From NCBI RefSeq assembly GCF_000471905.2, contig NW_006500327.1, positions 820,749 to 884,748 of the forward strand: a DNA stretch of 64,000 bases, written 5' to 3'. Each line of letters starts with the position of its first letter. The stretch's first letter is position 1. Made by a program: the position numbers and the translations under genes. The stretch is from Amborella trichopoda (lineage: Eukaryota > Streptophyta > Magnoliopsida > Amborellales > Amborellaceae). Below are positions 34,490 through 47,012 of this stretch, one piece after another. Below the pieces are notes generated by a model that had not been told where the DNA came from, searched no databases, and saw only the letters and a program-made list of their open reading frames with translations.

Positions 34490-34870
34490 ACCATCATTTT
34501 CAAATTAGAGAGAGAGATGATCACATAGATTTACAGAGAGAAAGAGATTGATTACGAGATTGATGACATAGAGTTAGAGAGAGATATATTGATTACATAG
34601 ACTTAGAGAGAGAAAGAGATTGATTATATAAAGTTAGAGAGAGAGAGAGAGAAACAACCCTGAGTTGAAGTTGTCTAGAGAGAGAGATTTGGTCAAATTG
34701 TAACTTTCCAAGATCAAAGTTTGAACACATCATTTCAAAATTAGAGAGGGCGTGAGATAACATTGAGCTGGCTCCGTACTACCACTAAATGGACTGAAGT
34801 AGAGAGAGAAAGAGATTTAGAGAGAGAAACATTCATCCTCCATGAGAGAGAGACAGAGAGAGATCGATCT
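34490..34870. repeat. GA-rich imperfect minisatellite 3' of ANT
   Basis: Repeats of AGAGAGA..GATTGATTACATAGA..TTAGAGAG (units about 30-40 bp) run at 34500-34655, followed by further GAGA runs to 34870. It lies just beyond the 3' end of the ANT coding region and may be in its 3' untranslated region or flank. Confidence 0.7.
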
Positions 34871-35138
34871 TCCAACACCATCATTGCAAAATGAAATCAT
34901 TGATCCCAAACCCTTCCTGTTGCAGATCTTCCCATGTTAGTATTTCAAAACTTTTGAGCTTCCCCCCAAAAACTACAGACATTTCCCTGGTCCACTTTGA
35001 CCACAGTGATCATGAATTCCCCCATCTCACTCACCTAACCCCACCATTAACATTCTCTCTCTATTCACCATGGCAACAAATCCAACCCCACCTACTCCAA
35101 ATTGAATACCTTGCAAAATTTTGCAGTCACCACTGCAA

Positions 35139-36397
35139 CTATGTATCAGTCCAAGCTGCGAAAACTGGTATGTGTGCCATTGGAATTGAAGGCCTCCATG
35201 TACTTATAGGGGCTGAGCCCATGAATTTTGGCTTTGAGAAGATCATAGACAATCCATTGCTCTTATCAGGGCTCCCCTGCCTCGGGTCCTCACCTCCGCT
35301 GCTGCCCAAACTTGTAACCATCGACGAGCTGTTTGATAAATGGCTCATAAACCTGTTTGAATCTTCGATTCTCTCACCTGAATTCAAACTGTCCATTGTG
35401 ACTATATCATGCAAATTTGAGGAGAGATATGGGTTTCTGTAGCTAATGAGCTTCTGATCGAGCTTCTGGACAGTAGAGGCTTGGCTGGTGCTTCCATCAG
35501 GGATACTTGGGTCCCCCACGCTATTTTGCCTGCATATGATTGCCTGGTTCTCGTCAATGCGTTCATGGGTCTCCCTCTCTAGAGTTTCCCTCTCTTGGGT
35601 TTCTCTGCCTTTGATCCTCTTAGCTTGTTCTCCAGCCAGAAGGGTGTTGCTTGCTGTGATTCTCTCTACATCGTAGCGTGAGATGTCAAAGTTTGTCACT
35701 GCATTCACACCCCTAAATTTGATTGCAGCTATGTCGTACGCCTCGGCCGCTTCCTCTTGAGTACCTAAATTATCAGCAACACAGAAATTTTTCTCGTCAT
35801 TGATCCCTCCCTCACTCATCCATGTAAAGCTCCATTGTTATGTTTTTTTTTTAATATGTTTAACAGTCCTATTGTCATGTTTGTGTGCTTTTCACTGATA
35901 AGAATCAAATCAGTGAAAAACAGCTTAATCACTCATTTCACTTTTGAAAAAGTCTCTCTTTCTCTCTCTCCCTTTCTCTCTCTCTAGTAGTGTTTCCTGA
36001 TAGAGAACACAAGAACAAGGATGTTTTCCATCAATTAACTATTTATACTGTTGGATTTTTTCCATCATTGACACGGCTATATACAGCCTATAAAAAGGAA
36101 GAATTTAATTATATAGATACACGAGTTTTTCATAATCAGATTTAAGAATTGAGTAATTAATTGAGATTATGCAGAGGGCATGGTAACCTTAGGAATGTCT
36201 CGGTATATTAGCATACCGAATGCCCATGAAGAACTCAATGAAACAAAACAAAGGCGAAGTATTCATTGATTGATTTTAATTTGACGAAACGGAACTTACT
36301 AAAGGTTCCAAGGTAGAGATCTTTGTTTCCTGCAACTCTGCCTATTCGAGCCTGCCATCTCCCATGCTGATGATGCCTGTACAATAGAAATACCCAT

Positions 36398-36428
<31 letters not shown>

Positions 36429-36621
36429 TCNNNNNNNNNNNNNNNNNNNNNNNNNNNNNNNNNNNNNNNNNNNNNNNNNNNNNNNNNNNNNNNNNNNNNN
36501 NNNNNNNNNNNNNNNNNNNNNNCCGTTACCGTTACCGTACTACCCTACCGTACGTACCGTACGTTACGTACGTACTACGTACGTACTACGTACTACGTAC
36601 TACGTACTACTACTACTACTA

Positions 36622-36694
<73 letters not shown>

Positions 36695-39058
36695 ATATAT
36701 ATATATATATAAAGATTTGCAATCAAGGTCGAACAACCGAGACCTGGTTACGCCCCGATACATTGATGCTCCTCTGGAAAATCCACTACTTTTCCTGATA
36801 ATACAAACATAAATAGAGAGGTAAGGTAATGGAACAATGATTGAAACATAGACCCATGTTTGCTATATGGTTCACTGTCTTTTACCTTCTCAAATGAGCA
36901 ACATATTCCTGCCTGCTCATGTTCTTCATTTCCTCAAGTTCCTCCTGATAGTTAGTCAGCTGCAGAGAGACAGAGAGTCAAACTAGATTTAGTTTTTCAA
37001 AAAATAGAATTTCTAGAAAAATAGGAGCCATGGGAATCATACAGCAAAGTTAATATGAGTTGAAGGACCCCAATACTTCAAGGCTGCCAAATCATAAGCC
37101 CTAGCAGCTTTCTCTTCCATGTCATAACCCCCTGTATCAAAATACAAGGAAGAAGATTAACAAATTTTGGGTCTTAAACTATTTTCCTTCTCTTAATTAG
37201 TTTTGATATTAATAACAATGTTTTGGTGAAAATAAACAAAAAAAACAATGATGTTCTTTGGTAAGTTCAGTTTAAGAATAACTTACCAAGATAAACTGCA
37301 GGTGTTTTGTCATTGGCATTTCAACAAATCAGAACATGAAAGATTAAACCAGTCAAAAGTTGAAGAAAGAGGAAACATAAGAAACAGAACAGCACCAGGA
37401 AGAGAGAGAAAGAGAAAGAGAGAGAATAGGAACTCAGACTGACCTTGTCTGCCTTTCCTAGTTTGCCCTTCCTTCTTGCAACTATTATCCCACAAATGCG
37501 CCTCATACCTGCCAGTCCATCTGTGCCTGAAGATATCACATTCCCCTAAAAATGATTATATAGAAACAATAAAATGCAGTATTGTAGAGAGAGAGTGAGA
37601 GATCAATATAGATCAAATTTCAAATGGAAACAAGAAAATGCAGTCTAGAGAGAGAGAGGTACTCATACTTACCTTGTAACACCCCTGTACTGAGAAGTCC
37701 TTTGCCCAAAAGTTTCAATGGACTTTCTATGAACAGGCTGCTTCTGAACCAGCTTCCCACCTGCTCTCTTTCTTGAGTCCATGGCCACCGAGCATTCGAC
37801 CACTCCATTATTGGCCATCTGTTGGGGAGGGGCAGTTACACAACTTGACTGAGAACCAGGGCTCATCGATAGGCTCAATGACTGTAAATCTCCATACCCA
37901 ATTGGATTCATAGTTGAACTCACACTTCCATTTCCATTTTCATCACCACCCATGTTCATCTTTTGATGATCCATTGGTGAAGCTGTAGTAAAATGCCTAA
38001 CCCATGATTTCAAGCCTGATAACCCGTCTTCGGCCATGGTGGGAAGCTGTAAGCTACAGTTTTCTAATAATGGTGTTTCTTTTGCCTGCTCCTCTAATGG
38101 TGGGCTCTGATACATTACAGGCCCACCCATTGTTGAGCAAATGGCTCCCTGTAATGGCTGGAAAGATGGGTGATGGAACTGAACATTCCTCAAATGTTGC
38201 AGGTTCATGGCGTTCCTGGTGTTTTCATGGTGTGGGTTTTGCTGGAAATAGACATTGCTGTCTAAGCTCAGGGCCATGGATTCTCTATCATGACTATATT
38301 GTTGAGTTCCCATGAAATCTTCAAGTTTGGGTGAAGAAGATGGCACCATTCCTGTAGAGAGAGAAAATGCAAATCAGAAAACTCCCAATATAAAACTCAG
38401 CCCCAACTATTTACAATGAAACGAAGTTCTAGAGAGAAAATCCACATAGAAGACCACCGGCAAACAAGCTCAACAAATTACAACGGAAGCAAGTTCTAGA
38501 GAGGGAAACCAAACCAGAGAACGCCATAAACAAGCTCAGAACCGAGTATTCGACAATGGCGCTAAGTTTTGAGAAATAAAGCTCAAACTGGAGGTTAACT
38601 CTTTGACAATGAAACCAAGCTTTACAGAGAAAAAACAACCAAGTTTTACAGAGAGAAAACCCAAATCAGAGAACAATTAAAAACAAGCTTAGAACCAAAT
38701 AATCACCATTATCCAAAGTTTTAGAGCGAGAAATACAAAAGAAGGTGAAAATCACAGCCTTGGAAATCAAAGTTTCAGAAAAGATAGTTGGGTTTGGACC
38801 TTCTGGATGTGATCTTGACAGGGCCTCCATGATGCAGAGAGAGCCATCAGATTTGAGAGGCATTGAAGACATTTGAGAGTAGTAACCCCCATGTTCAGCA
38901 TCAACTCCATAGCAAATACCAGAGGGGTTAAGATGAGGGGAAAGAAAGAAACTGGTTGGAACTGTAGTTGCAGGCTGAGATTGATGAGCATCTGCTTGAA
39001 CCTCTAATGGCAGTTGAGGGGAGAGAGAGAAACCAAGCCAGTTATTCATGGACTTCAT
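35139..39058 (-). CDS. ANT: AINTEGUMENTA-type double-AP2 transcription factor
   Basis: Nine exons: 39058-38800, 38351-37673, 37526-37444, 37305-37297, 37131-37043, 36959-36886, 36794-36744, 36376-36300, 35764-35139. All introns have GT..AG borders, the phases agree, and the total of 1947 bases gives 648 residues (Arabidopsis ANT, as I recall, is about 555). Visible motifs: [10 protein letters not shown] at residues 5-14; [15 protein letters not shown] at 66-80, as in ANT rather than other AIL proteins; PKLEDFMG at 94-101; [14 protein letters not shown]; and [21 protein letters not shown] just before the domains. AP2-R1 covers about 308-373 (with the [14 protein letters not shown] insertion), the linker follows, AP2-R2 covers about 410-476, and the tail ends PVFAAWTDT like ANT. 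ANT-type proteins are nuclear regulators of organ growth and ovule or floral primordium identity. Intron 7 holds an assembly gap and (CT)n. The start codon was chosen because [10 protein letters not shown] matches the family N-terminus. Confidence 0.93.
36404..36690. repeat. (CT)n microsatellites and gap in ANT intron 7
   Basis: (CT)n at 36404-36429, 92 Ns at 36431-36522, a TACG/GTAC-only low-complexity block at 36523-36625 with almost no homopolymers, then (CT)n at 36626-36690 and (AT)n to about 36709. The middle block is likely a gap-filling artefact. The exons on both sides are intact. Confidence 0.85.
36431..36522. other. Assembly gap (92 N)
   Basis: N run in intron 7 of ANT between two (CT)n blocks. 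Confidence 0.99.
37297..37305 (-). other. ANT: 9-base micro-exon (exon 4) of ANT
   Basis: TTTATCTTG on the gene strand, flanked by CACCTGCAG and GTAAGTTATT. Together with split codons from its neighbours it supplies the Val-Tyr-Leu-Gly part of AP2-R1 (..GRQ-VYLG-GYD..). Without it the domain would lose three residues while staying in frame. A micro-exon at this point is known in ANT/AIL genes. Confidence 0.93.
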
Positions 39059-39530
39059 CTTCTCTCTCTAAAACTTCTTTCTATTTTTTTTTATCTACCA
39101 AGAAACAAACTCAATCATTGCAAAACCCTTAAACTATCATTCCTTGAGTGTCTGTTGCTTCCATTTGGGACTGCTTCTCTCTTTGTTTTTAGCCAAGGAA
39201 CTGATGAGGAAGATCTCAATACAAACACTTCTGATCTCTAGGACTTTGAACACTCCTTTTTCTATTTAATCTCTCTCTCTACTTTTTTTTTTTTGAAGGT
39301 TGTCTCCACACTCCTATCTATGCAAAATACCTGCAAAAAAGCTCTGTAAAAAGAACAACCATTTTTCTTTAAACTAAGCAAAAGGAATGAGTTTCAACAA
39401 AGAGCGCTGTGAAAAAACACTGTTACAGAGCTTTACAGTAGGAGAGTATTCCATAGGGATCTGTGAAATGTGAAGCACCCCAAGTTCTTGTGTCCCTTAT
39501 TTTATTCAACAAGAGAGAGAGATATGTACC

Positions 39531-39566
<36 letters not shown>

Positions 39567-41520
39567 GAGCTTAGGAGAAAAACCCACCTAAATAAAAGGT
39601 AAAATCACTCTTTCTCTCCTACTCCTCATGTGAAAGGGAAGGACCGAATCTCAAATGGCTCAAATGGGGGTTTGGGGTGTTCTTATTTGAGGAAATCCTC
39701 CCATTATTAAGAGCCAAAAAGAGTTGCCATTGAAGAGACATTACTTGTTCATGCTTCCATGCTATCTAGTGGGAGGGGTGGCAGATGGCTAAAACAGGTT
39801 GCTTTTTTTACAGTCTTAAGGGGCCATGGATAGATTGACAGGAGGAGGGCCAACTGGCTAACTAGTCACTTCACAACAGTACACTTTCTGTACTCCTCTG
39901 CAATTCTAAGGATCTAATTTAAACTTGCATTTTTTATTCATCTCCTTACACCACCATAACAATCAACAACAAAGAAAAAGGAGGGAATTTAGAGAGAGTG
40001 AGAGAGAGAGAGAAAGATATTAGAGTGATTTTATATTTTCTTTCTCTATTTGTGATTTTCTCTCTCTGTTAGTGTATAATTGTACCAATTAGTGTATAAC
40101 TGTATCTAGAAAGAGAGGGAAATTTAAGAGAGAGAGAGAGTGCGTGTTTCAAGAGAGGGAAATGGGGGATCTGAAGAGAGATTTTTAAATTTCAATAAAG
40201 AAGGACTATTTGTCTCTTTCTCTCTGCAAGTGTACCTATATCTAGAGAGAGAGAGAAAGAGAGAGGGGATGGTCTTGAATAGTAAAATCTTCAAAGGGGT
40301 ATTGGGTGTAGTCAACACCTGCTTCCAGACAAAAGGGGGAAGTGGGTCTCAGTGATAAACTTGAAATATTCCAGGAATGATGGGCAAGGGGGCCCCAAAA
40401 CCATGAAAAAAGCTTTTATGAAGAGTTAATATAATTATTGTTCACCACAAAAGAAAATAAAAAAAAAAAAAATTTTAAAAAATTGATTTGTTTAAGAAAG
40501 TCTGGATTGAAAGGGTTTATATGGAGACCAGCATTTTCCCATTGTAGGAAGTGACATCTATACACACTGTCCCAATGTTTTCCTTTCTCTCTCTTCTTTT
40601 CCTTTCACAAACAGTTTATTTCTCTCTCCTGATTTCCCTCTCTTTTCTGATGCCCGTGATCGTTGGGTGGGGTTTTATTCTTTGGGAGTTTCTTTTTTAT
40701 TTGCATGGCTATGAAATTTCATTCTTTTAGGGGGTTTTGGGGACAGATTTTCGGTTCGAATGATTTGGTTTGAAAAAAAAAGGGAGTTAGAGAGAGAAAG
40801 ATGGGTTCTCGTACTGGACATCCCTTTTGATTATTGCAATCATCACTGAATCCACCACCTCCCTTCTCTTTACCAGAATTGCGACTCCCTTTCTCTCTCT
40901 ACGATCTTGCGTTCCCTTTCTTTCATTTCAATCAACCCCTTTAATGGGAACCCAGTAAACACCACCACAAACACACCTTCTCTCTCTCTAAACGCTGCTT
41001 TCTCTCTATTATTCATAATGCCTTTGTTTTTCTTTGATCTCATTTAATGGAACTAATGGAAACACGACAGATGGATACGCACGAACACATGACATTTTCT
41101 CCTCTCTCGAGACTTTCTCGCTCCACTTTCACTTGGATTACTGTCCTTTAATGAAGGCACATGAACACGCTGGAAGACTCTCTCTCTAACTCTCTCTCTC
41201 TCTCTCTCTCTCTCTACTTACAATGTGAACACACGCGCAGAGCCTGTCTCTCTCTTCTCTCACTCGTTCTCGCTCTTCCATTCGACTTAGTATCCTTTGA
41301 TAACACACACAAATCTACTCCCATTCAAATAGGAAACCACAATTAATCCTCTCTCTCTCTCTCTCTCTTTTCGTTTCATCAAGGTTATGGAAATGGGAAT
41401 GGGGTTGAGGTGGTAGTGGTAGGCACCACTTGAATCCTCGGCTACCACGATCCGAAAATGTAAAAAAGAGAAATTCAATGGAAACTCGTTTTATCTCTCT
41501 CACGCATGTTTGAGAAATAT
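39059..41520 (-). promoter_or_regulatory. 5' region of ANT, dense in GA/CT repeats
   Basis: No other gene is present. GAGA/CTCT runs recur at 39262-39275, 39524-39563, 39995-40012, 40128-40140, 40240-40265, 41180-41216 and 41350-41369. Plant BPC (GAGA-binding) proteins are known to bind such runs near developmental regulators, so regulation of ANT through them is a reasonable inference. A definite TATA box or start site was not assigned. The leader probably begins within the first few hundred bases upstream of 39058. Confidence 0.5.
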
Positions 41521-42590
41521 TTTTATGTGAAAAAATTGTCTCTCACGGTTTGGTGTGGGAATATTTATACAAATTAAGAGAGAGTGGACTTAGGTGAACT
41601 GGTCAGGTGTGACGTCGACATAATAGAGCACATATAAGGATATGCGAGTTAGTTCAAGTGGAAGGATTGAAAATGACAAAGGGTATGCTTAAAAAGACGT
41701 GGTTACAAATAATCCAAAAAGATACGAAGATTTGTAGCCTTATGGAGAGTACGACCTTAAATAGAGTAAAATAGTGGACTAAAAATTCGTGTAGCTAATC
41801 CCAATTAATAAAATAATAATAATAATAATAACTATAAATCGTCAATGTACACAAATGAAAATATTCCCGAGGCAAAGAATTTTGAATGCAGACAAAGGTT
41901 TTCGAATGTACAAATAAAGAGTTTTTTTAATGCATATAAAGGCTTTCCAATTTGCAGAGCCAAACCAACACTCACACAATTGGCCGATGCACAAATACGG
42001 GATTTCAACACTGGCGCCTTTTTTTTAAAATTAATGAGAATTGCCCTTTCAAAATCGTTGCATGTGTACAATAGGGTCTCCTGACAACAAAATTTGAATT
42101 TGTATAAATTTTTTTCAAAACCTGTACTGCAGGTATGCCTTAGAAGTCCCTTCTCTTCCCAAAGTACGTGCGTCTGAGTTCATTTGCATGCAGTCATGGA
42201 TGATATCAATGTCTTTCTTCATTAAAACCCGTAAATTTTATTAATGGGGTCCATATATTTCAATTTATACTTGACTTATGTTTTTAAATTTCTATATCGT
42301 ACATCCTCAAAAAATTATTTAAGAATGTCTAAATGGCTATGGTTCACTGTTAGGAAGTCAGAATAATTAAGAGTACAATCATTTGGTTATTGCCTCCTTG
42401 GAAGTAAAATTATCAAAATATCTCTAATTATTTGGATGCCAACACTAAATAGGCAATTTAAAATTTTTTTAATATTTTTTCGAGGATGTACCTGATTGAT
42501 ATCGAAAGTTAAAAGCATACCTTCAAGTATAGTTTGTAATCTTTTGACCACTTTAATAATATTGTAAAGGGTTTCAACCCTATTTTTAAT
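41521..42590. other. Intergenic, no gene seen
   Basis: Overlapping frames on both strands at 41832-42084 are a mutual shadow pair without domains. An (AAT)n run lies at 41812-41830. Confidence 0.4.
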
Positions 42591-42591
42591 A

Positions 42592-42880
42592 TATTTTCCC
42601 CTTGCTATGTATAAAATTTGGAATACGTGCCAATAGTGTTTTAAAGTCCAGTTATTCCTGATATAGATTGCTGATTCGAATGAGGAATTGGTTGGTACTG
42701 AATTGATTCCAAGATAGCTACGCCATGGCCATTTTCCCCTTTCTATGTATCAAAAATTGGAATAGGTGCCAATAGTGTTTTAAAGCCTAGCTATTCAGGA
42801 TTTGGATCGCCAATTCAGATGAGAATTGGTCGGTACTAAACTGGTTCCAAGATAGCTATACGTCGGCCTATTTCCTCACT
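42592..42880. repeat. Direct tandem duplication, period about 140 bp
   Basis: Two diverged copies share TTTTCCCCTT..CTATGTAT, GTGCCAATAGTGTTTTAAAG and TTCCAAGATAGCTA. Non-coding. Confidence 0.75.
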
Positions 42881-43124
42881 AAAACCTACCTCCTTTGTAC
42901 ATTTGTTCTTTCTTTCTTTTTTTGTTGTTTTAAGTTTACTAATATTTTCCTAGGTCATTCCCCACCTCATACACCACTATTTCACTATTTATTTTATTTT
43001 ATTATTTTAATATTTTTATGGGTCAAGGATTCCGACCAATCTAGATCACCTATCCAATGATCCAACACAGATCTGTAAGGTGAACGATCCACCCCACCGA
43101 TCCAAGTTTTGAGACACACAATGT

Positions 43125-43370
43125 GTGTCTGCTTTTTTGTCTCTTGAGCTTTGGGTTAGTGGTAGATATATCACTTTCGGTGAGGGAGGTCAAGAATTCG
43201 TACCCTTAAAGTTTATTGCCAAAAACAAATAAAAAAAACAAGACAATAAATTACATACCAATTGTGCTTTAAGCTTCGGATTAGTGGCATATATATCATG
43301 TTGGACGGTTGAGTTTAAGAGTTCAAATCTTTGAAGTTTGTCCCACAAAATCCAATCAAAGCTCACCAGC
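43125..43370. repeat. Two SINE-like tRNA-derived segments
   Basis: GGGTTAGTGGTAGATATATC (about 43153) and GGATTAGTGGCATATATATC (about 43278) resemble a Pol III A-box region. Each is followed about 35 bases later by a B-box-like AAGAATTCGTACC or GAGTTCAAATCT. They are related to each other (spacing about 125 bp). Both are too diverged to be tRNA genes. Confidence 0.35.
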
Positions 43371-43399
43371 CCTTTTGTATTCCCCTCCTTTACCCCATC

Positions 43400-44450
43400 G
43401 AATCAATCACATTGATTGAATCCCCCACAACGATCAAGTTTTGTAGGCTCTCTCTATAAACCATATTCCTTGCAATTGGGATTTAGCTTTAGGCATCATT
43501 AGATGATGGTCCACACAGGCCAAAGCAAGTTGTAATTTTACCTTCTCTTATGATCCCCTCTACCGCCAAGGCACCAGCCCATTTTATGGTTAGTAGGTAT
43601 TAATGTATGTCACATGGTAGAACAGAACGGCGGGTCAGGATTTGTATAGTAGATCTCAAATAGTTGAAAAAATACTTTGATGATGAAAATGGCGGACCAG
43701 CATGTTATTTCAACACTCTTCCAGAAAGAGTAAATGAACAATAAAAGAGAAGATGACATATTGGCATGCATCTTTCCTCTACTAGTCAAACATCAACAAT
43801 TTTTCCATAGAAGCTAGCTGGGCAAATACCTAAACTTTTAGGGTTGGAAAATCTTAGACCTTTTGTTCAACTGCCGGTGGCTACAAAAATCTATCACTAT
43901 ATAGCAATTTATATAATGGAGAATTGAGAATTTACCTACAAAGTTGAACTTCTAATTAACTTGATCCGCTGCTTAGTTAGGCGAACAACCCGCATGTTCA
44001 CTCGTCGCCTTTGGTACTTGAATAGGCCCACTGTTCGCTTTTATAGTAAGAATTGGTGTAATCTGTCTTGGAAATCAGTAAAAGAGATTGTGACCACCAC
44101 ACTGGTTCTTCTGTATTTAAGTCGACTAATCCTTCTATGCATTGTTTCCTCTTCCTTTGAACACTTGTATAACAATGGATCGAAGTGCACATCCTCTTGT
44201 AAAGAACTCTAGGAACTAAACTTTAAGGGGGTCAATTAGCCAACCATTTATCCAACTAAAAGCGTTTATCAACACGCCTAACAAGTATTCTACTCTTTCT
44301 TATGAACAATTTCCACACGTCTGTCTTTCCACAGTAGATGTGAGGGCATGCGCTTTACAAATCGTTGACATTAGCCCTCCCTTGTATTAGCTAGTACGCA
44401 CTTTACTTCATAAATGTTGATGCTATATGGCATAATGGCAACACCATTTT
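43400..44450. other. Intergenic, no gene seen
   Basis: No element ends or domains recognised. The frames at 43961-44212 and 43998-44192 on opposite strands overlap each other and are not supported. Confidence 0.4.
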
Positions 44451-45981
44451 GTTAAAGGAAAAATTTATAAATACCTTAGGCTTTAAACCATCAAATTAGA
44501 GCTCACGTCAAAAATTTCATTAGAAGAGGTTGTTTTGACACCCAAATATCCTCAAATTTTGACTATCTCGACATCAAGATGCATAGGCATCATAAAAAAA
44601 TGGATTTCAAGTTTTGGAAATTGAATAAAATAAAAATTGGAGTTTATTTATTTATTATTTTTAATTAGGGATAAGAAGAGATAAGTGAACAGGGCTTAGT
44701 TGGGTGCGTGATTTGTTTTGGAAAGGCCTATCTTTTTATTTTATAAGGTAAAAATCTTTTGGTTTAGAAAATAATAAGCGGCAGTTATCTTTTATTATAA
44801 TGTGGAAGTTAGAAAGAGAGAAAATAAGATGGTACGTGAGAGAGAGAAAATAAGGAGAGAGAGGTGATATGTGAGGAAAGAGAGAGAGAGAATAGGGAGA
44901 TGAAAATAGAGAAATAAGGAGGGAAGGAAAAAACGTGAGAGAGAGTTTTTTTTAGCTATTTATTTATTTTATTTGAAGTGTATTTAAAGGGAAGAGATCC
45001 CTCATTATAAAGAGATCAGAGATTGAGGGTTGAATAAAGTTGATCTTGTGACAAGATCTTTTTGGGATGAATTCTGTTGTAGACATTGCTTTGGAGTGGA
45101 TTCCCTGGCAAACTCTGAGAAATGGTATATTCTCTCGTTGGGGTGGATTCCCTTGCAAACCCTAAAAAGGGTATATTCTTTTATAATTGTCATTGTTTAT
45201 TTCTATTATAAGTATTTTTTTTCTCTCTGCATCAGTTGGTATGCTGAGCAGTAAGATCCCTATTGATATGGATAGCCTTGAGATCTTAAAAGATGTTCGA
45301 AGCGAAGTTCGTGACATAAATTGTGGTGGCAGCAATTGGATCAAATATAAATATTTGATAGAATCAAAAAAGACCTACTAGAGAGTACTAGCAAAATAGT
45401 AGAACACGGTCTACAATATTTCTTTTATAGATTACAATGAGAGCAAGAGGAAGAAGAATATGAAGATGTAGGTCTTGATACAAAAGGCGACACCGATATA
45501 CAAGAATTTCGAATATCAATTGTGAAGAAAGATAAGAAAATTTGAAAATCAATAATGAAGAAGAAGATATATGTAATGCAACATTCAAAATCCAATTCTG
45601 TGAATCTAAAGGAGGACCTAAGATGGAGCCTGAGATCTTAGTGTTCTAATTTGATATAAGCATAAAGCCTTTGATGAATGAGTCAGAGATTGAAAAAAAA
45701 ATACCGTGGAGAATGGTGGGACTTCATCACCAACTTTTGAAAAGGCCCTTACAAGGTTTGAGTTTAATAAGGTGAGGTCGAGCTTCTCCCAACCCAGGGA
45801 GAATGATACAAATAAAAATTAGAGTTTATTTATTTTTTATTTTTAATTAGGTATAATAAGAGATAAGTAAAGAGGGTCTAGTTGGGCTGGTGATTTGTTT
45901 TGGAAATGCCTATCTTTAGTTTAGGGAATAACATATAGATAAGGTAAAAATCTTTTGGTTTAAGAAATAATAAGTGGTAGT

Positions 45982-47012
45982 CAGTGATTCAAACTTGCTC
46001 GGTTCGCCCGCCCGATTCTTTAACAGTGTGCATTGTCAGGTCCGCACACCTCGTCACGTGGCTCTCATTGCTTTGTATGCGTTATCTTTGTTGGGTACGA
46101 GGAAGTATTTATTCACTAACATTTCCTTTTACCTCTTCGATGTGGTATAATGTGAAAATGTATTAACGTGAAACATTGATATATTATATTATTTTGTTTG
46201 CACTTCCAATATCACTAAGTTGCATGTGCCATACCGGTTATCACATACCTTTCTTGTGTGGAGGACATTAGTTCGAATCCCCTATGAAGGATTGTTTTTT
46301 TCTTTTTTTCTGTCAATTTTTTTTCTAATAAAAAAATGAAAGGTTTTTTTATCAATTTCGATTTTTGTCAAATTTTTTTCTTATCAATAACAATAAAAAA
46401 ATTATAAAAAAAATAAAAGGTTCTTATCAATTATTTTTCTGTTCAAATTTCTTTTTTTTGTAAGGTTTTTGTCAAAAAAATAAAAAAGTAATAAAAAGTT
46501 ATTGTAAAAAAAAAAAGTTTTAATAAAAAATTAATAATACAACAAGTATTTTTTGTCAAAAAAAAGGTTCTTGCTAAAAACATAAAAAACGTAATACGAC
46601 AAACATTTCTTGTAAAAAAATAAAAGGTTTTTGTCAAAAAAAACTAAAAGGTTCTTATAAAAAAACCATTCTTTATTGTATTCCATGTATGATTATGTAC
46701 TTCATCCATGATAGCTCCAGGATTTTTATTTTGTGTGATGTAATTTAATGGTTAAAATAAGTTCATACAGGAAAAAAAATATCTCAATATTAACATATTG
46801 ATGAAAAAATGAAAATTGATAATGTAATACCCCGATTTCTTATTGGATTCCTAAAAAACAACATTTATAATGAATTTTAATATTTTTTTTAGTTTTTTTT
46901 AGAGCTTAATTCAACCGATTCGGCCGATTCTTGATTCGGATCGCCGATTCACTGAGCTGGATGGGTTTTTGGGGTGCTCGATCGGGTTACCGATTCGTTT
47001 TTTAAACCACTA
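45982..47012. mobile_element. hAT-like element inside LTR B, 1031 bp
   Basis: An exact 8-bp target duplication GTGGTAGT lies at 45974-45981 and 47013-47020. The ends are CAGTGATTCAAAC and (inverted) TAGTGGTTTAAAA. The subterminal regions hold GATTCGGCCGATTC-type repeats. The interior contains long A/T-rich units of AAAAAGGTT(C/T)TTGTCAAAAA (46270-46670) and a tRNA-like segment. LTRs A and C lack it, so it inserted into LTR B only. Confidence 0.85.
46205..46285 (+). repeat. tRNA-like (SINE-type) segment within the hAT element
   Basis: GTGCCATACCGGTTATCACA resembles an A-box region, and TTAGTTCGAATCCCC about 45 bases later matches the B-box GGTTCGANNCC well. No full cloverleaf could be built, so it is not called as a tRNA gene. 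Confidence 0.4.

Noticed and set aside
34891-35442. 183-residue plus-strand reading frame
   Set aside because: It overlaps ANT exon 9 on the opposite strand; the minus strand carries conserved AP2 and C-terminal motifs while this frame has no domain.
41832-42084. Two 79-residue frames on opposite strands
   Set aside because: They are mutual shadows of the same segment with no domain or homology that I recognise.
43125-43370. tRNA genes
   Set aside because: Box-like motifs are present, but no acceptor stem or anticodon arm could be paired.
44964-45381. Several 60-75 residue frames on both strands
   Set aside because: They lie in an LTR and its primer region and recur in the other LTR copies; not genes.
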